Source: Margaritifera margaritifera (Eukaryota > Mollusca > Bivalvia > Unionida > Margaritiferidae). From it: a stretch of 64,000 nucleotides of DNA. The stretch lies in the NCBI GenBank assembly GCA_029931535.1, contig JAQPZY010001665.1:4275501-4339500 (forward strand), in the 5' to 3' direction. Positions within the stretch are counted from its first letter, which is position 1; every line of letters starts with the position of its first letter. Below, piece by piece: positions 49,546 through 61,669 of the stretch. A program made the position numbers and the translations under genes. The notes under the pieces were generated by a model, which worked only from the letters and a program-made list of their open reading frames with translations, made no database searches and was not told the DNA's origin.

Positions 49546-50073
49546 TTATTGAAACTTTTGAATAGCATTCACATTATTTTTTAAAAATGAGACCAACGGA
49601 CATCATCTGAGAAAATAACACGAACAACAAGAATATTTACAGTAATTCAACCATAAGCTAGTAGGTAATCACTTTACTTTGAAACTGGGTGGAAAACTTT
49701 GAAAAATGGACGAAAAATGCAAACTTTTTTGACACTTTCTAAAATTAACTTTGGGCAAACTCCGGAATACCTTACCGATTTGATCTCACCTAAGGTGTCA
49801 TGGCCTATATCATATAATTTGTTACGTTCAAGTAACATAAATATCCGTTATTTTAAATTATGAAATACACAATTGTCTTTTATCACCTAAACTGTATTAC
49901 TATTGAACAATAATAAATGGACAACTCAAAATAGCATTTATCTACGTGCTTTCAATAAATTCTTTGAATCCAAACACAGGATCCACTATAAAGCCTGATG
50001 TTGAAAAGTGAATGTTAGGTATGGCTCTCACCAATTTACGTCATAATGCAAGTGCATTGACTGTTGATCTTTA

Positions 50074-51669
50074 TCAAGTCCAGCTTGATGTTAGATCGTT
50101 TTGCTCATGTGAAGGTATATAAAACAGTTTACACTTGTTTATAAACTGCCCAAGAAATATCACGTACAAGGAAGAGTTACTAACAATATACTTTTTATAT
50201 TTCTGTACCTGTCGCTTTTGATCTATTACGTTTAGGTAATGGAGACTCTCAAGAAAATCATAGAATCTTTCAGCGTGCTGCAATATATATATTTCTCTTA
50301 TAAATTTAATTTTTTTTTCGCTTCCATTGAAATTTTGATTTTTATTATTTATTTTCAGCGCTAAGCCGAGACGAGGGGAAATAATGAGTGCTATCAACGG
50401 CGATGTGCTGGAACAGAAAGAAGAAATTTATCTATAACTACTTCCAAAAATCCACTTAGAGACAAAATGATTAAGGGGATCTCATGCTACATATATTAAG
50501 TTTTGATTTGCATGATTAATAAGCAAATACAGTCCAGCCTGAATAATAGCACATTCAGAGGGATCGGGAAACTCATTTCTTACAAGCCCGAGCTTCTTGA
50601 TAGACTCTTTTTGTTCTTTTTCGACATAATTCAGAGAGCAACACAGTCAACAATATTCCTTTGAGTATATGATCTAGTGAAGTTTGATCGACATCTAGAG
50701 TTTTCTGAACCATATCAAAATTGTAATTAAAAACTGTCATGTTTGGATTAAACATTTTAAGACATTCAACTAAATAATATTGAACAACAACATAAAGTAG
50801 CTTTCTAGTGCTTGGTATTACACGTTGCCTTCCGTCACATAAATCAAGTGTTTGTCGATAGTGTACTTGAGCAAAGGGCGAAATCCTTTTGTGATGACAG
50901 TTTTTAATATTCCACGGCTGTAATGCCATCGCATTTAAATCGATTGAGAGATTTTGTTCCATTCTTCTATTTTGCGTATCTATATTAAATGACCAAATTA
51001 AACAGGGATATATCATTCTTTAGCTTATCAAGCAAAGAATCTTATATTTATTATGGAACTACTAGAAGTTCGCCTCCTTTACACGAGCGAGTTATAAGAC
51101 ATTTATTGTGACAACTATTCACTATAAACCTCCACTTTGTTTCACATAATCCGGGGATTTTACAAATTAATTAGTGACAAGTGGACCAGAAATTATCTGC
51201 AACTCTAGCCTGTTGTCGTACTATGCGATTCTCACTTACCAGTGAAAAATAGAAACAAAGAAAAAGGAAATAGGAGGGGGAAATTATTTAGGTAATATTA
51301 AACGGGATTTCGTGTCAGTCGTTTGGGTTGGACTGTATGTTGGAAGGATACTATATTCCTCTTCAGATAATCTACTTCATTTTTTAAAAATAAATTTATA
51401 TCTGCTGGATGAAAGTTTTTTGTTTCTTATTTCTTTCTCGCAAATAAACAGTTTAATTAAATGAATAAATATGAATAGACTAATTTGATTAAATAGATAA
51501 ATATAAACATATATATTTTGCCAAACGAAAGAACCTGCACTATCAGCAAGTTTAACATATTGACGACATAAGGATTGTACAATTTGATCATTTGCAATAT
51601 GCATATCCCGTCTAATGTTTCCATTAACCTGCACGAAACGTTTCTCGTTGGAATTATATGGTCGTACAA
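50074..51669 (-). pseudogene. Unrecognised minus-strand coding relic
   Basis: Three frames follow each other on the minus strand. At 51669-51457, overlapping a shifted frame at 51634-51377, is a part with IRRDMHIANDQIVQSLCRQY. A 147-codon frame at 51016-50573 has QPWNIKNCHHKRISPFAQVH, VHYRQTLDLCDGRQRVIPST and LLSELCRKRTKR. A 107-codon frame occupies 50397-50074. The middle frame is the most gene-like: balanced composition and a possible helix-rich, TPR-like stretch around YYLVECLKMFNP. No splice sites link the parts convincingly. It may be an old multi-exon or retroposed host gene. Function unknown. Confidence 0.35.
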
Positions 51670-52960
51670 CGTGTGTACTTTACAGTGAACACAATGATTT
51701 TTAACTTTAGAAAAATCACATAGACGTCTTTAACATCAAAGAATACCTGTTGAATTTATGCCTTGCCAGATTATTGTAGTTGTGAATTGAAATGTCCAGC
51801 CATTGCACATGTTTATCTATCTCTGAGTACAGTCTTCATAGCAATATGAAGATTGGAGGAAGAACACGTGTAACAATGGTATGCATTTTGGTTCTTTTTT
51901 TTTTCTTCAAATTACATCAGTTATGTGTAGTACCTGTATACGTGTATGTTAAGTGATTCTGAAAAAAATTCAACCATATTTTTGCAAAAGCATTTTCGTT
52001 TATCAGGCCTGTTTATCTGTGATGACACAAATCTTGAAAACTTGTATATTCGAACACAATGTTACCTTGCATCGTTGTAGGTATTACGACCACCATATTG
52101 AAATATGATTAACATGTAAATATGTATTTATGTCTCTAATTCATATACTCTAACCGTTTGATGTACAATTGTTCAACTAATTCGTAAATAATGACAGATA
52201 TATGAAATTCATTTTTTAATTCTTTTAAATGCCTTCTATTTGTACCAGACAGTGTTAAAAGCAATGACTGGATCTATTCAAATTATACCTTTGTAATCTT
52301 TGGTGATCGTTTTATAATCGTAAATAATTGACTCAAGAGCATAGAAAAATATGCGTAATGTTACAACAATACAAGCTTTTTTATTCTTAACCCTTTCAAG
52401 TAAATGTATGAATGATCTTATCTAGCGGTTTATACCTATCAAGGTAGCATATTAAATATTGAATTTCTATCTTTTAATGATCCATTGGTTCGATTTATCT
52501 CTGCCTGTCTGTCTTTCACTCAATCCGTCTATCTATATATATGTCTGTCTGTCTGTCTAACTGTACATCTATCTATCAGACGAACCTCTATCATACGTCA
52601 CCCTCTATCTCGCGCCATCTTACTACTTGTGCGAAAATGGGCGGGTAATAAGATAAAGTCTAGAGAATCATCAAGTAGAACTTGGTAGAAAAGTATGCAA
52701 ATTGATAGTACAATGCATGTAGAAATGGATCATGCAAACTGAATTTCAATATTTGAGCTCAAAATCTTGTGCTTCAGCTTAATTTGTGTGAACACATGAA
52801 GTTGTTACAGTTCTCTTTGGATCGGCTACCGTGCTGTGTCCTTGACAAATTACCTGAACTTTGCCCTAATTGCCTCGATACCAAATTACTATTTACTATA
52901 CTTTCCTGGAAAGATCGGTAAAACAAGCTCACATCCGATGAACAATCTATCCCAGAGGAA
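51670..52960. other. Intergenic DNA, no gene seen
   Basis: A CTGT/ATCT-type simple repeat lies at about 52500-52575. No gene recognised. Confidence 0.5.
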
Positions 52961-52969
52961 GCTTTTAAA

Positions 52970-53200
52970 AGGTGAAAATGATATGCTGCGCACCATTTTT
53001 GAGGAAAATGCCCCTTGTGGGTGGCAACTTATAAAAAATTCAGCCTGGTGATATCTCCAAGTTTACATCCAGTAGTACCTGTGTGGCGACAGCAATAACA
53101 TTAAATTGGGTTTCAGGTTCAAGCCTACTATTGCGTGCAATTTATCCATACATAGGCTTCTATTGAGAATATTACGTTAATTGTTTCCAGTAATTATTTT
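52970..53200 (+). repeat. Dispersed repeat pair, left copy
   Basis: About 230 bp shared in the same orientation with 54645-54880: GTGAAAATGATATGCTGC at the start, AGTACCTGTGTGGCGACA in the middle, and CATACATAGGCTTCT and TTTCCAGTAATTATTTT at the end. Identity is roughly 75-80% by eye with small indels. Confidence 0.85.
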
Positions 53201-54644
53201 CAACCAATCAACGACCTTCATTCTTTGAAATACTGTTATTAATATAACACCACACATAGATTGTTTCCATAACTCATAAACAATTAGTTTGTTCTGACAG
53301 AAATTTTACTTCCATAATAATTATTCAGAGTCAACAGCAGTTTTCCTTGAAACCTCCCGCAGATGCATGGTTGTTAGGCAATTACCATTTTGAATATATC
53401 GAGGAAATTATTTCAATTCTTAAAACCCATTGTTATGATAAATTGAGAATATTTTTTCATCAAAACTTCTTGGTTTATGCAAAATGAAGTAGCTGTTTGG
53501 TTACCATGTGGATTTGTAGTGTATATCCTGTGATACATAAATTTTGAAGCATATTGCAACCGGACTTTGAAAAGGGAGGTAACCGGCGATACTTACATAA
53601 GCTTTTAGTCGATATAAAATATTCCAAATTGTTGCGTTTTTCACCTAATAACTCAACTTGATTGAATGCGGTTACATAAAAATCCATACTCTTTGCCTTT
53701 ATTTCCTTAGATGGGCATATCTGGCAAATTTTTATACGAAAGTAGTGCGCGTACAGTGATTGCCATAGAAAAGGGAAGTAAATCCTGAAACCCATTTTTT
53801 CTACATCACAGACTTCAATTTTTACCACATTAGGGAGACCAAGTGGTCCCTTTCTGACATAATTGCAAGATAAATGTGTTTTCAATTATTAATGGAAGAT
53901 GTTTCTTCAACCATTTTCCTCATTTCAGCTGGAGTGGAGAGAGATCCGTCCGTAATGAAATCAAACATTTAAGAAAATGGATGAAACTTATGCAATTTTG
54001 TTTAAAAATTATTATTTAATTGCCAGTTTACAGAAGTAAGGTAACAGACTTAACAGAGTGATCATGTAATCTCGTTTAAATGTCCAGTTTCGTGCGGGCA
54101 GATGTACCCGGTTTGACAAAATAGGGACAAATGCACTATTTTTTGACAAACTTTATTACCAATAAAAATGTATATTTTTCTTCCCTAATCTATAATAATC
54201 GCAATCATCTAGTTTCACTTTGCAAATTCAAGAATTGTTAAGCATACATTTATGTGCTCGTATTTACGACATATAGATTTTTGGGGACACGTGTATTTTA
54301 TAGCCCGGCTGAGAAAATGCATTATGCAACGTTTAACTCAATTATCCCGTGTTTTAAAAAGCCAGCGTGATTAGTAATGAATAAAAACGTTTACAACGTA
54401 CACAACAGACAAGTTATTCCTAAAATTACAAACAAATTCACTCTAACTGACTGATAAAACGGATGATATTTTTATCCCGGTCCTTTTCCACTGGGTGTAT
54501 CTGTTTGTATATGGCACAGACAGCTAATTCAGTTCTAATGGACCGTAATGTTAATGTTTGGTCAAATTATTAGAGTTTGTGGTAACATGGGCAAAATACG
54601 GTAACATCATATGGACGATCTATCGCAAAGTAAACTATTAAAGT
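53201..54644. other. DNA between the repeat pair, no gene confirmed
   Basis: A 136-codon minus frame at 53475-53885 has no recognisable domain; its position inside repeat-flanked DNA suggests it belongs to an unidentified repeat. Nothing else seen. Confidence 0.4.
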
Positions 54645-54880
54645 GATGAAAATGATATGCTGCACGACTCGTTCTGAGAGAAAAACCCTTGTAGGTCCCC
54701 ACCATTCACGTTCAGTCAGGTAAGATGTCTCTGGGTTTTTTTTATCTAATAGTACCTGTGTGGCGACATATATATAATTAAAACGGTTTAAGGTTTTAAC
54801 CTACTACTGCCTACAATTTACCTATACATAGGCTTCTTCCGAAAAATTACGTAAACTATTTCCAGTAATTATTTTGCACC
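54645..54880 (+). repeat. Dispersed repeat pair, right copy
   Basis: The second copy of the repeat at 52970-53200, about 1.67 kb away in direct orientation. Confidence 0.85.
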
Positions 54881-56030
54881 TGGTTCCGTAGGTCATAAAA
54901 TAATGAGTTGACTTTGTCCAAATAAATACGGAAATTAATACAGACCTTCAATTCTATGCGCAATTATGATACCACCTGGCGAAACAATGAAATTTTGTAT
55001 CTAATATACAATTAAAATTAAGTAATTGCTTTCAACAAGTGGTCTATACGTGCACTAACTACTGCTATTCGAATTACATGTTGAATTCTACATGAAGCAT
55101 TGATAAGGTTTTACGCGTTGCCTATTCATAAATGCATATTATCTTGTGCATATAACATACTTGATTATTATATTATTCTGTTAATATGACATATATGAGA
55201 TTGTTCTGTTCACCTTGAAAGATATGAAACCGTCCTGTTCACTAAATGGATATGAAATTGTGAGTCCATGCTGACGACATTAAATTGTGAAACGATACTA
55301 TTCAGATATGAGACACGAATTCATATAATGACCATGAAATTATGATACCACATCGTTCGTGCAATGAAATATGACGTCGCCCTGTTGCAGTGTTTCAGGA
55401 CGTAATACATGGCGTGATCCCATATATGGTATTCCTTCCAGTCTGCCGAAGAACCTGGCAGAAGTTTACGTTTGTTCAAAAACATGCCGAATCACAATAC
55501 GTTGACCTTCAAACGCTGAGCCAGACCAACACATCTGGTTCTAACCTATATTACCGGAAATCAACTGGAAATACACAACTAAACCGTATAATACACGAGC
55601 CAGAAACGTCCAGCATGGTTTGGCAAAAACATCACTATATATCTTCTGTACATGTGCACGATAAAAGACGAGCTTAAATACTGATAATGTTCTACGTTAA
55701 GAACGACTATATGGAAGTGGTATAGAAAATAGAACGACCAATTGATCAATGTGAATGATCCTCTACCCACCTTGATTTATACGTTTACCGCACGGATAAG
55801 CGTGATAAAGTAAACTAATATGAAATACACTAAAGTGGTACCATATTGATCAAATGGTATCCCTGTTTTCTATATGAGACACTTACCATACTAGACACTG
55901 TACTATGTGTACTATTTGAACTACATGTAGTACGTTCGGAAGTTCTTCACTCGTCCTAACTTCCGGATGAATCAGAGGAGTATTCAAAATGATGTGATTG
56001 ATATAAATGGACAGCCTAGTGGAAACTATT
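54881..56030. other. No gene confirmed; one 95-codon ORF
   Basis: The plus frame 55390-55677 is open for 95 codons without a recognisable domain and could be the left edge of the coding relics that follow. An imperfect GATATGAAA/ATGAGA repeat runs through 55195-55350. Confidence 0.35.
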
Positions 56031-56034
56031 CTTA

Positions 56035-56215
56035 AGACAATGAGTGAAATATTAACTGCTAATGATACTAATGATAATGACACTAACGATACTATTCCAT
56101 ACTAATGATAATGACACTAATGATACTAATCCATACTAATGATAATGACACTAATGATACTAATCCATTCGAAACCATACTAATGATAATGTTACTAATG
56201 ATACTAATCCTAACT
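56035..56215. repeat. ACTAATGATAATGAC tandem repeat
   Basis: Four to five copies of a 32-48 bp unit with ATACTAATGATAATGACACT and AATGATACTAATCC. Read on plus it gives Asn/Asp/Thr-rich peptide repeats (NDNDTNDTNP), which may once have been part of an acidic N-terminal tail of a coding gene (the frame starts MSEILTAND at 56049). Confidence 0.8.
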
Positions 56216-56408
56216 CTATCGACTCTGATGATGATTATGATGATACTAACTATGGCAGTCTGAATGATCTACTACGTTCATAAAATGATAACTTGGATAA
56301 TTCCAATAACGTGATAGAAAATGTTAGCGTTTATTACATGAAAGGCATATAAATAACTGCCCCTGACTGTAATAATTGGATCCTACCGCCAAAATCAAAA
56401 TATGAATA

Positions 56409-56412
<4 letters not shown>

Positions 56413-56472
<60 letters not shown>
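56413..56472. repeat. (TA)n microsatellite
   Basis: A TA run of about 60 bp inside the decayed coding block. Confidence 0.95.
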
Positions 56473-56473
<1 letters not shown>

Positions 56474-56479
56474 CCTTCT

Positions 56480-57702
56480 ACTGAGAAATATTTAATTTAA
56501 GAATAACGAGAAACTTATACATCTGGAGAACATTGACAGTACATGGGTTGAAAATTTGACATGCAAAAAGCGTAATATAAACACAGTTCCATATATTAAT
56601 GATGACAGCTTTATATCATTTGCCAAATGTTAATACTTCTCTCATACTGCCAGAAGTCAGGAAGTAAGGAAGTATGGAAGTAATGAAGTACCAACATGCA
56701 CACGGAAGTCTCTAGAAAGTATTTTGAAAATAGCTAATTCTATAGTATTTAAATAGATGCTACATTAAAACTGTTATCCAGTATTGATCCTTATTCTGGT
56801 CCAGCAACATAACTGTATGCTCGTGTTCCTGATAGTAGTACACACGTACTCAGAAACATAAACATCTGATATACACAAGATAAATACTTTACATATAGAA
56901 CATTAGATTCATTAAAAACTACACTCTTACATTTAGCAGCGATGATTTACTCATTATATACATAGCTCAGTGTAATATGACCTTTTGGCAGAATCGACTT
57001 AATTGGGCAGTATGGTGTGTGGAATAAATTATTGGCACCTATCAAATTCAAGCATATCAGAATTACAGATTTTATATTTACCTTCAAATTAGAAAACTTC
57101 TATGTGAATGTTCAATACCTTTAAAATACGATCAATCATTTAACTCTAATGCTAATGGTATAAACATCCACCAGTTGATTATAATCGGCAACAACATTAA
57201 TATTCCACTACATCATAATTGGAGACTCCTAAGAGGGAAGAATGTAGCTTTTATTAATGGTCTAAGAACCTATTACAAGAAAGAGACGGAAATGACTGAT
57301 GATGAGATAAGTATACGGGAAATATATGAATCAGATATCCGATGTAATAAAGGATGGTGGACACGATGTAGTCCTGAGCAATATAACTCTCACCCAACAC
57401 CAAAATAATTAATAGGTAGGACATTCGTCTTTTTACAAGATAGCAACGGACTAATAAATGAAGAAATGGCAGGGCTATTTCAAAGTATTATTGACAGCTC
57501 CTAGTACAACTCATAGTACAATTCATTTATAGAATCAAGATATCGAGATCAGCAAGCATTCGTAGATATTGATAATGATTCTAACATTAACTGGACTGCT
57601 TTGATTTGTGAAATAAGCATACATAAATTTAGGAGGTTTTTCATGAAACGTTTCTACCATCTTCCGTATGCCTTGGGAGGTACACATCAGGAAGTAAACT
57701 AA
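56480..57702 (+). pseudogene. Unrecognised coding relic A (frame kept over 525 bp with three stops)
   Basis: From 57175 to 57702 one plus-strand frame runs 175 codons with just three internal stops (57406, 57502, 57514) and no frameshift. It has LHHNWRLLRGKNVAFINGLR, DIRCNKGWWTRCSPEQYN, LIGRTFVFLQD, AFVDIDNDSNINWTALICEI and FYHLPYALGGTHQEVN. The residue use (Trp, Cys, Gly, aromatic clusters) is that of a folded protein. Upstream pieces at 56480-57150 continue coding-like text in shifted frames (PFGRIDLIGQYGVWNKLLAP). I do not recognise the family; a structural or replication-associated protein of a large DNA element is a guess from context. Confidence 0.45.
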
Positions 57703-57739
57703 GTTTGAACTCTTTTAGAATGTCTCCACACCCTTAGTA

Positions 57740-58395
57740 GCTACGGTCAATAACAAACCAACCAATACCAAAATGAATAGTATGATATGATCAGCCAGCA
57801 ATGAAAACATCTTACTTGCAGGTGAAAATAAAAAAATTACTATGCTACCAGTAATACCAGGTATGGTTTCTATTGGTTCATTAGCTAACTTCAAATACTG
57901 TGCAATATTTTTTTCAAACCATGTAAATGCATCTATTGGGTGAAAGAGTTGGACTAGGAGAAGGAGATGGACTAATTGTCTTGAGTAGGTTTGCAGCTCT
58001 CAGTGCAAGAGTTGTGGAAATCCTTGATATACCTGTGGTAACATTTACATCGTTCTCTTTTTCACAATTGTTTGAGTCTTTCATCCAATGGTAGTTTCTC
58101 ACTAACTTTGAGATTTGTGTTACTGATATTTTTCTTTAAAGTTATTTTCTAAAGCGTTAAAGTGTCCAGCTATTTGTGCCCTTTTGCTTTCAGTATTTTG
58201 CAACAGTTCGCGCAACTTAGCTAGATCCTTTGTATTGCTGATGTCAATCATTAAGTCCTCCATATCTTTGTCATAATTTTCAACCAATAATTTAATTAAG
58301 TACTTTTTTGATTTGACTAACGCCACTGCATTTAGATAATCCCGAAATTTTATCTTTCTTCTTGCAGCACATATAATATAACAGACGGTTCATTG
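57740..58395 (-). pseudogene. Unrecognised coding relic B on the opposite strand
   Basis: The minus strand reads a start-like part NRYKWLPEIISNEPSVILYV (about 58420-58360), then a 68-codon frame at 58326-58120 (helical, with LRELLQNTESKRAQIAGHF), then a 62-codon frame at 58102-57914 with a Ser-Pro run. Further on is a hydrophobic segment with LLADHIILFILVLVGLLL (about 57810-57750) that looks like one membrane helix. The order and the lack of plus-strand coding here suggest one decayed gene facing its neighbours. Family unknown. Confidence 0.35.
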
Positions 58396-58429
58396 CTAAT
58401 TATTTCGGGTAGCCATTTGTATCTATTGT

Positions 58430-59420
58430 TTGCATAGTCTGTATCTCTATTTCTGTAAAGATGACATGAAGGATGAGATGGTAACCTCACCAAAGATGAA
58501 AGAGTCAAATAGAGTTATACTTGGTAGGCAACTTGGTAAGCTTTCACCAGGATACAAGAGAGGTAAAGCAAGTAAACTGATGACGGCCAAGATAGAAAAG
58601 ATCAAAGAAGATAAGCCTTATGAAGAACAGATAATTAACTGAAATATGTACTACTATGCCATTGGGGTATATATTAAAATGAGAGATTTTGGCTCTATGA
58701 AATTAGTACAAACTACATCACCAATACTACATACTATACAACTTGTAAGACATGTAAATCATTTACCAGAGATGTTGTGAACATGTCGAGAAGTTGAGAA
58801 AGGAAGAAAGTATGAAAGTATACGTCTGGAAACATGAGAATTATCAAACTACTTGGTAAAGATTGACCCTCATTAATGAGTGATATCAATAACATACTTA
58901 GCACATGGAACTGTACTTGTGGTTTGTTACAGTAAACTCATCAAGAAGGTACTGACATTTAATGTTGTTCAACCAACTAAGATGTCTATTAAGAAAGTTA
59001 TCAAGTTAATTATACCCGTTATCTTTGAGTGAGTTTACATTTGACTACATTGTGATATCGGATATATTACCCGACAAGATAATGAACTAATCAAATGAGT
59101 ACTAGTCGACCAAATGATTACATTTTTATTTTGAAAAGCAAACCAAAGGAAAGTGCTCAAACGTTTAGATTTAACATACTTAATACACTAGAGAAGCCAT
59201 CATCATTGAAACCCGAACCAAATTTAATATATCACTTTCATGTCTTTATATGGAAGAGAAAATATATTCTGCATCACACATATATGCAATACTAGATGAC
59301 TTTCAAATTGCAAAAGAGCAATGAGAGTAAGAATGAGTTGATGAATAAGATTGATCATTATATAAATGTTAGGAAAAATTATAAGGTTGCATATAAGTTT
59401 TAAATTGGATAAAGGTGAGC
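58430..59420 (+). pseudogene. Unrecognised coding relic C
   Basis: Plus-strand pieces: 58430-58642 (SNRVILGRQLGKLSPGYKRG, Lys-rich) and a shifted continuation with RDFGSMKLVQTTSPILHTIQ near 58690. A separate ORF starts at ATG 59095 (MSTSRPNDYIFILKSKPKES) and runs to 59295 with an aromatic-rich end, continuing after the stop to about 59400. These look like two adjacent decayed genes. No family recognised. Confidence 0.35.
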
Positions 59421-59424
59421 ATGT

Positions 59425-60580
59425 CAAACATATATGCTCGAATGAGTATGACAGCTGCTAGTTTAAAAGTAGCAGGAATTGTTGTTATTTTAGCCTTTAG
59501 CAGGCTTGGAGCAATTGCTTTACGATTTTGTAGCCAAAGCTTTCAAAGATAATATGGTTTATCACAACGTAGTAAACCAGGATGCGATAGACACTTCTTG
59601 CATAAGCAAATTAACTGGTATTGATGATATGGTTAGCAAGGTCATAAATGGCAACACAATAAATCATGAATAATTTTGATCTAGTTTTATCAACGAATGC
59701 AACAGCTACAAGGAGACAAATAATCATAACAGAAACACTTGTCTCAAGACACAGACAACCAAATTATAGAAGAGCAGAATACAACTCTTTAGAAGAGAGG
59801 AATACATTTTGAGAGAAAGAGATATTTGATTTCACCTGAGAAAACAAATCAGTAACAAATCTAATGACTACAAGTTAAAAGCAAAATCTGTAATAATTGA
59901 TATATTCTTTAACTATTAAATTTGCGTTACGTAAATGGAAGCCTACATTATCACATAAGGACACATAGAGAAAGAGATATGTTTTCCAACCTAATAGACA
60001 ACATATATAGTAACCTACATGTATCCTTACAGAGAATAGATTTTGTCGTAGGTTACTCAAACATTTCAAACATTTAAAGAACAATATCTTCTACTACATC
60101 AATGATAAGAATGTAAACATAGACAATATCAGTACTTGATGGTCTCTATAGCCTTTAAATGTATATGAAGCGAGTCAAAGAGGAAATAACAGCTTATAAC
60201 TTCGATGAAAAAAACATATATATTGAATGTCAGAAACATAATTCTAGAGCGCTGGTTACTCCAAGCTACAATTATGCCGTCCGCATAACCAACTATAATA
60301 TTAAGATGTTAGGTTTTATCAGAGATCTATAGAGATACCAACCGGATCGGATACAGTTGGTGGTTTCTTAAGCCTATGAATGTGTACATTTTCTTTGATC
60401 AGCCAAGTTGCACAAAGAATAATTATAACTCTACCTTGTTAGAGTCCTTACCTGTTAAAACTGTATTTCACTGTGATTTCGTTTCACATGCAGCAAATAA
60501 TCCATATAAAAAATTGCAACGAGGTACAATACATATACCGAAGATAAACAAGGGAAAGTGATAGATATTTATGGCATGCT
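59425..60580 (+). pseudogene. Unrecognised coding relic D (possible capsid-like segment)
   Basis: Coding-like pieces in changing frames. A hydrophobic segment follows MSMTAASLKVAGIVVILAFS (about 59444), then VAKAFKDNMVYHNVVN (59530). A 55-codon frame from about 60165 has KNIYIECQKHNSRALVTPSY and NYAVRITNYNIKMLGFIRDL. Another from 60376 has MNVYIFFDQPSCTKNNYN and NNPYKKLQRGTIHIPKI, running on to about 60600. The last two, about 200 bp apart, have the beta-rich look of capsid-type proteins of Polinton-like elements, but this is an impression and not an identification. Confidence 0.35.
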
Positions 60581-60599
60581 AGTTACATATATCTTTCAC

Positions 60600-61439
60600 G
60601 TAACGTAAATGGAATAAATATCATTAAGAGGTCCTAGTGATTGTGGGTTTGAAAAAGTCAAAGAAGAGAGTAAATTACAATATCAATCTGTAAACAGTGA
60701 GCACAATTTAACCAACAATCATAGCAAATGTGTTGGTGATCCGGTACATGTAACTGATGGAGTTAATCGTCTATTTGTACAAAGACATATTTTGGCACTC
60801 ATCTACGTGGGGCCTTAGATGATCATAATTTGAGAGACATGTCAACGTACAGAGAACATATTATAAATTAACTAAATTATGTACCATCAAGTTTCGCTGA
60901 ACATAAATTTCACCTAATGAAATATATAAACATAGATGCAATTCAAGCGAAGAAGTCAGCTATGCATACATTTTTCATTCACTTAAACTCTGAGCCTATC
61001 CCCCAATGTATTATTATTTTAGACATCAAATATCTTTACTTTAACACTGGATTGCATGTAGATAACAAATATTATATTTACTCCTTATCCCCCAAATTAT
61101 TGTTACTTCTGATATCAATAATCTCGACTTTAACACTGGATTACACGTAGATAACAAATATGATATTTACTCCTTATTCCCCAAATTATTATTACTTCTG
61201 ATATCAAATATCTCGACTTTAACACTGGATTACACGTAGATAACAAGTATGATATGTACTCCTTAGGTGTAAAGGAAACAAAAATCCCTTACAGAGTCAC
61301 AGATATGCACACATATTATTTAGAAGAGAACTACACGATTTTGATAGGGATGAAATACAAGGGAGGATTCAATATAATAAAAGGCTGCAGAATCAAAACT
61401 ATAAACATCAAAATATTCTGGCAACATTTGCATTTATGA
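60600..61439 (+). pseudogene. Unrecognised coding relic E with internal duplication
   Basis: Plus frames read THLRGALDDHNLRDMSTYRE (about 60795), then SSFAEHKFHLMKYINIDAIQ and SAMHTFFIHLNSEPIPQC (to about 61010). A block DIKYLYFNTGLHVDNKY follows, which is present three times as a 90 bp DNA repeat; only the third copy runs on in frame (KETKIPYRVTDMHTYYLEEN, to TGA 61437-61439). The duplication arose inside a coding region. No family recognised. Confidence 0.4.
61020..61262. repeat. 90-bp tandem triplication inside coding relic E
   Basis: Three copies starting near 61022, 61110 and 61200. Each has CTTTAACACTGGATTACACG, TAGATAACAAATATGATATT and TACTCCTTA; the first two continue CCCCAAATTATT. 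Spacing is 89-90 bp. Confidence 0.92.
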
Positions 61440-61537
61440 TAGGTGGTGCCATTGCTAATGGTTTACCATTTGAAGGGGCTAATCAAATAATTGAGTGATT
61501 TTGATGCCAGTAATGCAAGGCAGAACTGGAAACACAC

Positions 61538-61669
<132 letters not shown>

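Noticed and set aside
53475..53885. 136-codon minus ORF as a host gene
   Set aside because: No domain, no splice or promoter context, and located between repeat copies.
52970..54880. LTR retrotransposon with direct terminal repeats
   Set aside because: No RT, integrase, primer-binding site or TG...CA ends; copies are too diverged for paired LTRs of one insertion.
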